Part shown: positions 7,559-13,972 of the stretch, one piece after another | Position numbering within the stretch: position 1 is the stretch's first letter | Layout: each line of letters starts with the position of its first letter | From: JAPUIN01 sp041580375 | GTDB lineage: Bacteria > Acidobacteriota > Polarisedimenticolia > Gp22-AA2 | Assembly (NCBI GenBank): GCA_041580375.1 | Contig: JBFGDZ010000070.1 | Coordinates: 1 to 17,207 of the forward strand | Direction: 5' to 3' | DNA: 17,207 nucleotides | Made by a program: the position numbers and the translations under genes | Notes under the pieces: generated by a model | Told to the model about the DNA's origin: nothing | Databases searched by the model: none | Seen by the model: only the letters and a program-made list of their open reading frames with translations

Positions 7559-8257
7559 GTGAGCCACCAGGCCCTCCTGCTGTTCCAGGTCGCCTGCGGG
7601 ACCGCGATCATTCACGCCCTGATCCCCGATCACTGGCTCCCGTTCGTGATCATGGCCCGCTCGCAGCGGTGGAGCGAACGGAGAACGCTGCTGCTCGCGG
7701 GACTGGCCGGCCTGCTGCACGTACTCGTCTCCATCGCCGTGGCGGCGGCCGGGATCGCGGTCGGGGCCGGCTCGGCCCGCCACCTGGCCGAATACGCGGG
7801 CCGCTCGCTCGAGTTCTTCGCGGGCGTCCTGCTCGTGATCTTCGGTCTGGGTTACGGGATCCTGGCGCACCGGCGCGAGGCGCGCGCGCACGCGGGAGGG
7901 AACCCGGAGACCGGTGATCCGATCGGGGACGGCCACGTGCACGCGCACGGACATATTCTCGAGCGCTGGTTCCGTCGCGCCGTGACGGGCGGAGCCCTCG
8001 TCATCATCATCGGGATCAGTCCCTGCGCCCTGCTCGTGCCGATCCTGTTCGCCGCCTCGGCGCAGGGGATCCTGCCCCTCGTGGCCGCGGGAGCGGGATT
8101 CGCGGCCTGCACCATCGGCACCATGATCGTGATCACGTTCCTCGCCTCGCGGGGCATGCGAAGCCTGCGGCTTCCGTTTTTCGCGCGCTACGGGGATCTG
8201 ATCAGCGGCCTGATGATCGCCGCGATCGGGATCATCGTCCTGCTCGAGGAATTGTGA
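7559..8257 (+). CDS. NicO/UreH-like membrane protein, putative nickel/cobalt or other metal transporter
   Basis: This 232-aa protein has six predicted membrane helices (around residues 5-22, 45-70, 78-98, 140-163, 170-197 and 212-230). The first helix ends in HALIPDHW, with H19, D24 and H25, resembling the HX4DH-type metal-site motif of the NiCoT/NicO/UreH group. Helix four has GISPCALLVPILF. The loop between helices three and four carries a His-rich run, GHVHAHGH (residues 125-132; His 126, 128, 130 and 132), a plausible metal-binding segment. GTG 7559 has GGAGGA at 7547-7552, 6 nt upstream. It is apparently monocistronic, with its own promoter, and the next gene has another. The transported ion is not determined by the sequence, and a sulfite-exporter-like role is an alternative. 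Confidence 0.75.
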   Translation: MSHQALLLFQVACGTAIIHALIPDHWLPFVIMARSQRWSERRTLLLAGLAGLLHVLVSIAVAAAGIAVGAGSARHLAEYAGRSLEFFAGVLLVIFGLGYGILAHRREARAHAGGNPETGDPIGDGHVHAHGHILERWFRRAVTGGALVIIIGISPCALLVPILFAASAQGILPLVAAGAGFAACTIGTMIVITFLASRGMRSLRLPFFARYGDLISGLMIAAIGIIVLLEEL

Positions 8258-8270
8258 GCGCGGGCTCACC

Positions 8271-8299
8271 TTGAATTGCCCCGGTGATTCTGGTATAAG
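8271..8299 (+). promoter_or_regulatory. Strong sigma-70-type promoter for the HTH/coiled-coil gene
   Basis: TTGAAT (8271-8276) is followed after exactly 17 bp by TATAAG (8294-8299), with TGG immediately before the -10 as an extended element. It lies 13 bp after the preceding stop codon. Predicted start is near 8306, leaving a leader of about 57 nt. Confidence 0.75.
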
Positions 8300-8362
8300 A
8301 CGCGCCGATCGATCCGGCCGCGCTCGCTTCGCAGGGCGCGTCAGCCCCGACGAGGAGAGCCG

Positions 8363-9067
8363 ATGTCGCTCCTGACGATCCGGGAAGCCGCCCAGCTGAT
8401 CGGACGCACACCGGCGACGATCCGCCGCTACATCCGTTCCGGGCGCCTGCGCGCCGAGAAGAGCGAAGGCAAGTTCGGGGAGGAATACAGGATCCTCCGG
8501 GACGATCTCCTCGCGCTCGGCATCACCTCGAATCCGATCAAAGACTCCGAGGCCCTGCAGACGAGGAGGCCGGATCCAGCGCCGGTGCACCCGACCGAGG
8601 TCATGGTGCCGATCTCCGTCTACAACGAGCTGCTGATGAAGCACGAGCAGATGCTCGTCCAGTACGGCATGATCCGGGCCGGGGGTCAGAAGCTGCTCGA
8701 GTTCAAGGTCGACTCGGAAGCCAAGGCGGAGGAGCTGAAGCAGGCGAGGGAGCGCTATCAGGCGCTGCGCGCGCGCGCCGCCAGGGAGATCAAGTTCCTC
8801 CGCAAGACGGTGCGCGAGGCGGAGATCGAGATCGAAGAGCGCAACATCGAGATCACGCTGATGCAGGAGAAGATCAAGAGACTCGAGAGCGCGGCCGCGG
8901 GCGCGGCGGCGGCCGACACGTTCGAGTCTCAGGTCGAGGAGATCCGGGAGAAGGAACGCTCCGTCGCCCGCCTCGAGGCGCCCGATCCTCCGGCCGGCCG
9001 CTCATTTCCCGCACCCGAAAACTGGATGGACGTCTTCTCCCCCGGAAAGCGGGGCGAGGATCACTGA
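8363..9067 (+). CDS. DNA-binding protein: MerR/excisionase-like HTH plus long coiled coil
   Basis: This 234-aa protein opens with LLTIREAAQLIGRTPATIRRYIRSGRL, a winged HTH of the helix-turn-helix-17/MerR/excisionase type, followed by a wing-like EYRILRDDLLALGI (to about residue 55). A linker leads to VPISVYNELLMKHEQMLVQYG (about 77-97), then a predicted coiled coil at about 113-180 rich in E, K and R heptads. The C-terminal ~45 residues are Pro/Ala-rich and probably disordered. I do not recognise a named family for the whole protein. Cytosolic, probably oligomeric through the coil, and DNA-binding; a regulator or a nucleoid/segregation-type protein are both possible. ATG 8363 has GAGGAG at 8352-8357. 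The gene has its own promoter and terminator, so it looks monocistronic. Confidence 0.78.
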   Translation: MSLLTIREAAQLIGRTPATIRRYIRSGRLRAEKSEGKFGEEYRILRDDLLALGITSNPIKDSEALQTRRPDPAPVHPTEVMVPISVYNELLMKHEQMLVQYGMIRAGGQKLLEFKVDSEAKAEELKQARERYQALRARAAREIKFLRKTVREAEIEIEERNIEITLMQEKIKRLESAAAGAAAADTFESQVEEIREKERSVARLEAPDPPAGRSFPAPENWMDVFSPGKRGEDH

Positions 9068-9294
9068 GAGGAGCGGCCCCTGCGGGAGGGTCGTTTTTCG
9101 GGCGCGAGGCTGCTGCCTCCCGTCTGCGGATCGCGATGGCGCCGGCGCTGCGGGCTCACTGGAGGAGAGTCGTGCGCGAAACCGCCCCCGGCGGCCGGGG
9201 AGCGCCGCACGAGATCCGGGCGGCCGGGATGTCGCGCGTCGTGCGGCGTCCCGCACTTCTCCAGGATCGATCGGATCAGATCATCCCGCGTCAT
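9061..9294 (-). CDS. Small hypothetical ORF, 77 aa, with promoter and strong RBS
   Basis: The reading frame begins MTRDDLIRSILEKCGTPHD and becomes Arg/Pro/Ser-rich after about residue 20. No family is recognised. It is listed because its upstream signals are good: GGAGG lies 7 nt before the ATG, and a TTGAAC-N16-TATATT promoter points at it about 50 bp upstream. Only the first ~18 residues look like ordinary folded protein. The remainder could be a disordered tail, a frame-shifted remnant, or non-coding with the true product being a short peptide or RNA. Its end overlaps the 3' end of the convergent HTH gene by 7 bp and spans that gene's terminator. Confidence 0.35.
   Translation of the reverse strand: MTRDDLIRSILEKCGTPHDARHPGRPDLVRRSPAAGGGFAHDSPPVSPQRRRHRDPQTGGSSLAPEKRPSRRGRSSQ
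9074..9098 (+). terminator. Intrinsic terminator after the HTH/coiled-coil gene
   Basis: Stem cggccc (9074-9079) pairs with gggtcg (9088-9093), with one G-T wobble and an 8-nt loop, followed directly by TTTTT (9094-9098). It starts 7 bp after the stop codon at 9065-9067. Confidence 0.6.
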
Positions 9295-9340
9295 CTACCA
9301 TCCTCCGGCGATATCCCGAACGCACGCGGAGCCCGATTCG

Positions 9341-9368
9341 AATATAGAGGCCGGCCGGATCCGTTCAA
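9341..9368 (-). promoter_or_regulatory. Sigma-70-type promoter pointing to the small leftward ORF
   Basis: Read leftward, TTGAAC (9368-9363) is followed after 16 bp by TATATT (9346-9341). Predicted start is near 9334, about 40 nt before the ATG at 9294. It lies 25 bp ahead of the rightward ATG at 9393, so it is divergent; I see no comparable promoter for the rightward gene. Confidence 0.6.
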
Positions 9369-9392
9369 GCGGGAAGGCGTGGGCATACGGAT

Positions 9393-10232
9393 ATGAAATC
9401 GCCGGGATCGTGGGAAGGGCGCACGGGGGGCGGCGACGCGATCCGGATCGCGGTGATCGCGGGGGCTCTCGCGTTGGCGGCGACGGGTCCGGCTGCCGCA
9501 GTCGAAGTCACCGGAGATCATCGTCTCATCCGCTCCTTCGTCGAGGACCCGGCGATCGTGCAGGCGGGATGGCTGGGGCTCAGGGCGTCCTACGCCCGGC
9601 AGGATGAGGGCCGGGATCTCCTGGGGGAGGTGATCACCGCCTTCCGCCTCGGGGAGGAGATCGAGGCGGGACTGTTCGCGGGCCTACTGGACCGCAGGCG
9701 CGACGCCGGGGACCTGCTCTTCGGCACCGCGGCCCCCCGGGCGGTCGATGGGGCGGGGCTGGCCGACGCGCGGGTGTACGGCAAGTACCGTCTGATTCGC
9801 AGTCCGCTGGAGATGTCGATCGGCGCGGCCGCGACGCTGCCTCTCGCGGATGAGGATGCCGGCCGGGGGCCAGGCCGATCCGAATACCAGGCCTTCGTCG
9901 GGCTCCGGAAGCGGTTCGCTCGATCGACCTGGATCTGGACCGCGTCGCTGACGGAGCGCGACGATGCGAAGTCCCCGGGCGGCGCCGGGGGAAACACGAC
10001 GGGCCGATTCGGAACCGGAGTCCTCGTGCCGATCTCGCTGATGTGGGTCTTCATTGCGGAAGCGACCTATGAGGGCGCCCCTTACGGAGATGCCGACGAC
10101 ATCGCGGACCTTCTGATCGGCCTCGACTGGCGTCCGACGGAGAACACGGTCGTCCGCGGCGCCATCGGCGGCGGCCTGACGGACGCAACCCCCGATTTCG
10201 AGGCCGTCCTCGCGGCGGCCTTCACCTTCTGA
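9393..10232 (+). CDS. Outer-membrane beta-barrel-like protein, function unknown
   Basis: This 279-aa protein has an N-terminal hydrophobic segment (about residues 18-37, RIAVIAGALALAATGPAAA) that reads as a signal peptide ending near AAAVEV. The mature part is made of alternating strands with turns: WLGLRASYARQDEG, LLGEVITAFRLGEEIEAGLF, VYGKYRLIRSPLEMSIGAAA, YQAFVGLRKRFARSTWIWTA, FIAEATYEGAP and VVRGAIGGGL, ending AAAFTF with a terminal Phe. The pattern fits an 8-12-strand outer-membrane barrel like those in the broad MetA-type transporter annotation group, but I cannot assign a substrate. The start is uncertain: ATG 9393 has only a distant GGAAGG (about 9371-9376), and the signal peptide lies ~17 residues in. 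The next gene follows after 19 bp, suggesting co-transcription. Confidence 0.8.
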   Translation: MKSPGSWEGRTGGGDAIRIAVIAGALALAATGPAAAVEVTGDHRLIRSFVEDPAIVQAGWLGLRASYARQDEGRDLLGEVITAFRLGEEIEAGLFAGLLDRRRDAGDLLFGTAAPRAVDGAGLADARVYGKYRLIRSPLEMSIGAAATLPLADEDAGRGPGRSEYQAFVGLRKRFARSTWIWTASLTERDDAKSPGGAGGNTTGRFGTGVLVPISLMWVFIAEATYEGAPYGDADDIADLLIGLDWRPTENTVVRGAIGGGLTDATPDFEAVLAAAFTF

Positions 10233-10251
10233 ACGGAAGCCGGAGCCGAAC

Positions 10252-11061
10252 ATGAAGCGAAACACCCCTTTGTACCTGGTGACGTCCACCCTGCTGCTCT
10301 TGCTGGCGTCCACGCCGGGAGCCGGGTCGGCCGAGATGACGATCTTCGACGCGCCGCGCGGAGGTTGGCTGGGATCGCTGCGCGCGGACGCGGGCTTCGA
10401 GGTTCTTGAGGAGCGCGACGGCTGGCGCAGGATCCGGCTCGAGGCGTGGGTGCCGGCCGGGAGCGGTGGAGCGGAGACGGCGGCGCCGTCGGGCTCGACC
10501 TCCCGGGAACGGGCTCCGATCGGTCACGGAGCGACGGCGCGGATCCGTGGCGTTCTCCAGAGCGCGGGCGGTGATCCTCCTCCCGCGTCAGTCGTTCTCC
10601 TCGTGTCCGACCTGGAGCGGCTCGATCAGGAGCACGCCCGGGCGGGCGCCGCGTGCTCCGCGCGCCTCAATGCGATCGATGCGCGTCTCGCGGCGCTCGA
10701 GAAGGACTATCGGGAGGCGCTCAACTCCTCGGACAATTTCCGCGTGGCGGCGACGCGCAGCGACCGCATCCGGGACGAGCTGCGCGCGGCGGAGAGCGAC
10801 CGCGCGAGGGCGTCCCGCGACTGCCGCGATGAGGCCGACGCGCTGTTCCAGCGCCACGCGGCGCGACGGACGATCTCCGACGCGGGGGGGCGTTACGAGT
10901 TCGACGGCGTGAACCCGGGCCGCTACCGGGTCATCGCGACCCGCGCGGCCGAGCCTCCCGTCGCATGGGCCTTCGACTGTCCGGTGGAGGGCGGCGGGAC
11001 GATCGTGCTGGACCCCGGCGCGCATCGATCCGCCTTCGCTCCCTACTGGGATCTGCGCTGA
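10252..11061 (+). CDS. Secreted protein with SH3-like, coiled-coil and regulatory-like beta-sandwich segments
   Basis: A 269-aa exported protein with signal peptide MKRNTPLYLVTSTLLLLLAS, probable cleavage after GAGSA. Residues ~30-65 (GGWLGSLRADAGFEVLEERD, then GWRRIRLEAWVPAG) resemble a bacterial SH3 domain. A Ser/Ala-rich linker and a short beta segment (ATARIRGVLQSAGG) follow. Residues ~118-205 form a charged helical region with Cys in ACSARL and RDCRDEA, possibly a disulphide pair across a helical hairpin. Then TISDAGGRYEFDGVNPGRYR is a typical carboxypeptidase-regulatory-like/SpaA-type turn, and AFDCPVEGGGTIVLDPG ends the fold. GGAG at 10242-10245 precedes the ATG by 6 nt. It lies 19 bp after the barrel-like gene, so both may act together in the envelope. 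The overall architecture is not one I can name; function unknown. Confidence 0.75.
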   Translation: MKRNTPLYLVTSTLLLLLASTPGAGSAEMTIFDAPRGGWLGSLRADAGFEVLEERDGWRRIRLEAWVPAGSGGAETAAPSGSTSRERAPIGHGATARIRGVLQSAGGDPPPASVVLLVSDLERLDQEHARAGAACSARLNAIDARLAALEKDYREALNSSDNFRVAATRSDRIRDELRAAESDRARASRDCRDEADALFQRHAARRTISDAGGRYEFDGVNPGRYRVIATRAAEPPVAWAFDCPVEGGGTIVLDPGAHRSAFAPYWDLR

Positions 11062-11086
11062 GGTCCCGCACGCCGCCGCCCGGGCG

Positions 11087-13468
11087 TCACAGCCTCAGAT
11101 GCACGAGCGTCACGCCGACTCCGCCCTCGTCCGGGGGCGCGCTCGCGAAGCTCTCCACGTGAGGATGGCCGGAGAGCAGTTCCGCGATCGCTTTCTTCAG
11201 ACGGCCGGTCCCGAGGCCGTGGATGAGGCGCACGGGGCTGAGGTTCTCGACGCAGGAGTCGTCCAGGAACTTGTCCACGAGCGCGAGCGCCTCCTCGACG
11301 CGCAGGCCGCGCAGGTGGAGCTCGCCGGAGGGCGCGGTTCCGCCGCCGGGGCGCCGCTGCACGGTCACACCGCGCGGAAGGCTCCGGCGGCGTTCCCCCG
11401 GCGCTCCCGCTGACGAAGGCTCCGGAGCGCACTCGCCACGCGCGACGGTGAGCCGCTTGCCGCGCACGCGAACGTCGACCCGATCGCCGCGGATCGATTC
11501 GATGATCCCCTCCTGCCCCAGGCCCTCGATCCGGACACGTGATCCCGCGCGCAGCGTCTCTCCCGCCCGCTCCCCGGCCCGGGACTCCGGCCGGACCCGG
11601 CGGACGATGCGCCGGGCCTCTGCGTGCAGCCGGGAAGCCAGCCGACCCTCGCGCCGCCTCCCCCGCGCCCGCGCTCCATCGTCCTTCAGACCCTTCAGGT
11701 ACCGCTCGCCCTCCTCGCGGATGTTTCTCAACGCGAGCTCGATCTCGGTCGAGAACGCCTCGCGGCGGCCGCGCTCACGCTCGGCCCGCTCCGCCTCGAA
11801 GGCCGACCGATCGGCGACCAGCCGGGCGCGCTCGTCGTCGAGGAGGCGGAGACGCTCCTCCAATTCAATCGATTGCTCCTGCAGTCGCCTCAGATACTCC
11901 TCCACCATCCGCCCCGAGGAGCCGGAACGGCTCCGGGCGTCGGCGAGGATCGACTCCGGAAGGCCGATCCGCGCGGCCACCTCGAACGCGCCGCTCCTTC
12001 CGGGAATCCCGGGCAGCAGCCGGTAGGTTGGCAACAGCGTCGTCTCGTCGAACTCCATGGCGGCGTTGGCGCATCCCGTCGTGGTCGCCGCGTACGCCTT
12101 GAACGCTTCCATGTGCGTGGTCGCGAGCACCGTGGCGCCGGCACTTCTGTAGTGATCGATGAGGGAGACGCCCAGCGCGACGCCCTCCTCCGGATCGGTG
12201 CCGGTTCCGACCTCGTCCAGGAGCACGAGCGCCGGCGCGCGAAGGTCGCGGCTGATCGCGGCGGCCGTGCGGATGCGCGCCGAGAAGGTGCTCATGTGAT
12301 CCGCGATCGACTGGCCATCGCCGATGTCGATGAAGACGCCGCGGTAGATCGGCAAGCGGACGCGGTGCGCGGGAAGCAGGCATCCCGACTGGCGCATGAG
12401 GGCGAGGAGCCCCACCGTCTTGAGCGCGACCGTCTTGCCGCCTGTGTTCGGTCCGCTGATCACCAGCACGCGCGTTCCCGGGTCGAGAGCGAGATCGAGC
12501 GGGACCATGGTCGATCCGCGATCTCCGAGGCTGGCCTCGAGCAGGGGATGGCGGGCCGCCGACAGTTCCAGACCGTCCTCGCCGCCCGGATCCGCCGGGA
12601 CTCCGCGCATGTCGCGCCCGAGCGCGGCCCGGGCCATGATCAGATCGATGCGGCCGAGCCGCTCGCTCAGCGACCGGAGCTCCGCCAGGCGGCCGCGCAG
12701 CAGGTCGCCGTATTCCCGAAGCAGGCGCTTGATCTCGGCCGACTCTCGATCACGCAGTGTGACGATCTCGTTGTTCAGATCGACCGTCTCCATCGGCTCC
12801 ACGAAGACGGTCGCGCCGCTTCCCGAGACCCCGTGGACGATTCCCTGCAGCGACGCGCGGGACTCGATGCGGATCGGCACCACGTGGCGCTCGCTGCGGA
12901 TGGAGACGAAATCGTCCTGCAGGGCGTGGGCGACCTCGGGCCGCGAAGTGATCTCACGCAGGAGCGAAGCGAGGCGCTCGTTGCGGCGCTGAATCTCCCG
13001 CCGGATCGCATGCAGGTCGTCGCTGGCGTGATCCTCGAATTCGCCCGTCGTCGCGATGCGCCCGTCCAGGAAACGGACGAGATTCCCCAGATCCGGGAGA
13101 TCGCGGGCCGCCTCCCACATACGCGGGAAGCCGCTCCGCACCTCGGTGATGGCCGATTTCACCGCCCTCCCCGATTTCATGAAGCCCAGGAGATCGAGAA
13201 TCTCGAGGGGGGTGAGGAGGCTCGCCTCCACGGACAGGCGCGCCAGGATCGGCTCAGGATCGGCCACCGTCCCGAACGGGAGGGCGCCACGCTCGCTCAG
13301 GTAGCGCGCGCCCTCGACGGTGAGTTCGCTGTCACTCCGCACCTTGGCGGCGTCCGTCGCCGGACGCAGGGCCGCGGCCGCCGCCGAGCCCGGCGGGGTC
13401 TGCGTCCGTTCCCGCAGGAGGGTCAGGATCGCGGGGAACTCGAGCGCACGGAGGACGGATTCGTCCAA
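11087..13468 (-). CDS. mutS2: MutS2 family ATPase with C-terminal Smr domain
   Basis: MutS2 is a MutS-related ATPase without the mismatch-recognition domain; described roles include recombination suppression and rescue of collided ribosomes. The protein is 793 aa, normal for the family. The lever/clamp region includes RHVVPIRIESRASLQGIVHG and GATVFVEPMETVDLNNEI. Walker A is GPNTGGKT at 339-346, and Walker B with signature is VLLDEVGTGTDPEEG with D418/E419. HMEAFKAYA and GIPGRSGAFEVAARIGLP follow, then a long coiled coil (about 520-620). The Smr domain is LHLRGLRVEEALALVDKFLD to HGLGTGRLKKAI and the C-terminus. The start is TTG 13468; an in-frame TAA lies about 30 nt upstream, so no longer ATG form exists. 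No strong Shine-Dalgarno is seen. A leftward TACAAT (13493-13488) is a possible -10 without a good -35. Its stop is 25 bp from the convergent 11061 stop. Confidence 0.96.
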   Translation of the reverse strand: MDESVLRALEFPAILTLLRERTQTPPGSAAAAALRPATDAAKVRSDSELTVEGARYLSERGALPFGTVADPEPILARLSVEASLLTPLEILDLLGFMKSGRAVKSAITEVRSGFPRMWEAARDLPDLGNLVRFLDGRIATTGEFEDHASDDLHAIRREIQRRNERLASLLREITSRPEVAHALQDDFVSIRSERHVVPIRIESRASLQGIVHGVSGSGATVFVEPMETVDLNNEIVTLRDRESAEIKRLLREYGDLLRGRLAELRSLSERLGRIDLIMARAALGRDMRGVPADPGGEDGLELSAARHPLLEASLGDRGSTMVPLDLALDPGTRVLVISGPNTGGKTVALKTVGLLALMRQSGCLLPAHRVRLPIYRGVFIDIGDGQSIADHMSTFSARIRTAAAISRDLRAPALVLLDEVGTGTDPEEGVALGVSLIDHYRSAGATVLATTHMEAFKAYAATTTGCANAAMEFDETTLLPTYRLLPGIPGRSGAFEVAARIGLPESILADARSRSGSSGRMVEEYLRRLQEQSIELEERLRLLDDERARLVADRSAFEAERAERERGRREAFSTEIELALRNIREEGERYLKGLKDDGARARGRRREGRLASRLHAEARRIVRRVRPESRAGERAGETLRAGSRVRIEGLGQEGIIESIRGDRVDVRVRGKRLTVARGECAPEPSSAGAPGERRRSLPRGVTVQRRPGGGTAPSGELHLRGLRVEEALALVDKFLDDSCVENLSPVRLIHGLGTGRLKKAIAELLSGHPHVESFASAPPDEGGVGVTLVHLRL

Positions 13469-13501
13469 CGGGGGAGGCCTACCAGAAATTGTACTTTTTT
13501 A

Positions 13502-13530
13502 TTGACAAGGCACTAGGTCTTGTGTAGCAT
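13502..13530 (+). promoter_or_regulatory. Consensus -35 promoter facing away from mutS2 into a non-coding region
   Basis: A perfect TTGACA (13502-13507) is followed after 17 bp by TAGCAT (13525-13530; 4 of 6 to TATAAT). A run of six T with further A/T lies just upstream (13495-13501), resembling an UP element. Predicted start is near 13537. The next protein start is 436 bp downstream, so the first product may be an untranslated RNA. Confidence 0.6.
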
Positions 13531-13545
13531 CCAGGCTAGGCAGTC

Positions 13546-13621
13546 TCCTCATGACATATAGGCGATGTCGAAGCGGTCATCATGGTCCGTCATCGACATC
13601 AGTACGCGCCGCTCATGAGGA
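13546..13621 (+). ncRNA. Nested inverted repeat just downstream of a promoter; candidate structured RNA
   Basis: Three helices nest without conflict. The outer one is tcctcatga/tcatgagga (13546-13554/13613-13621, 9 bp perfect). The middle one is ggc/gcc (13561-13563/13608-13610). The inner one is gatgtcga/tcgacatc (13564-13571/13593-13600, 8 bp perfect), with a 21-nt loop. It begins about 10 nt after the predicted start of the TTGACA promoter, in sequence visibly less GC-rich than its neighbours. I see no match to tRNA, SRP RNA, tmRNA, 6S or RNase P signatures. A DNA operator or a leader of the 13973 gene are alternatives. Confidence 0.35.
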
Positions 13622-13696
13622 CAGCAGACGTCGGCTGCCCGCGCCGGACCGGGTCCTGGGGCCTGGCCGGGGGCGGACGATGGGGGAGTCATTGGA

Positions 13697-13842
13697 ATTC
13701 CCGGAACTGCCCGCCATCCCGAAGTTGACCACGCCTTGGAGATTTTTCCACCACCATCCCCACACACAGGCTGGAAGCGCCAACTCCCAGCTCCGCGGTA
13801 GTCAACCCTCAGGATAATCGCAATACGGGCAGTTCCGGGAAT
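13697..13842. repeat. 146-bp element closed by a perfect 17-bp inverted repeat
   Basis: The outer arms attcccggaactgcccg (13697-13713) and cgggcagttccgggaat (13826-13842) are exact inverted copies. Inside are a second inverted pair, gttgac/gtcaac (13724-13729/13801-13806), and a hairpin, gctgg/ccagc (13770-13774/13787-13791), all properly nested. Size and closing repeat suit a small non-autonomous palindromic element, or a branched structured RNA. No clear target-site duplication flanks it (5 bp left ttgga, 5 bp right acagc). It encodes no convincing protein on either strand. Confidence 0.5.
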
Positions 13843-13897
13843 ACAGCAAGGCCGCCCGGCCCGGACCCGGGCTCTGGCTGACCGGCCTCCCCGGAAG

Positions 13898-13903
13898 TAT
13901 AAT
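13898..13903 (+). promoter_or_regulatory. Consensus -10 box ahead of the 13973 gene
   Basis: A perfect TATAAT lies 70 bp before GTG 13973. At 17-bp spacing the -35 position reads TGGCTG (13875-13880), a poor match, so strength is uncertain. The bases after the box (TATAATCC) are the same as at the promoter at 7503. Confidence 0.45.
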
Positions 13904-13972
13904 CCACTCCCGCAAGCGAGACATCGGAAAGTTCTCCGGGCGCCTTGGATGGCGTCCGTCGGGGGATGAAAC

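Noticed and set aside
11624..13516. 630-codon open frame on the + strand opposite mutS2
   Set aside because: It is antisense to an unmistakable MutS2. The translation has no domain-like motif and is typical of high-GC antisense frames.
13551..13817. 88-codon + strand ORF downstream of the TTGACA promoter
   Set aside because: No Shine-Dalgarno, start codon inside the predicted 9-bp stem, and Arg/Pro/His-rich sequence without family resemblance. A structured RNA explains the region better, though coding is not excluded.
13530..13972. tRNA, 6S, SRP RNA, tmRNA or RNase P RNA
   Set aside because: None of their conserved sequence blocks is visible on either strand.
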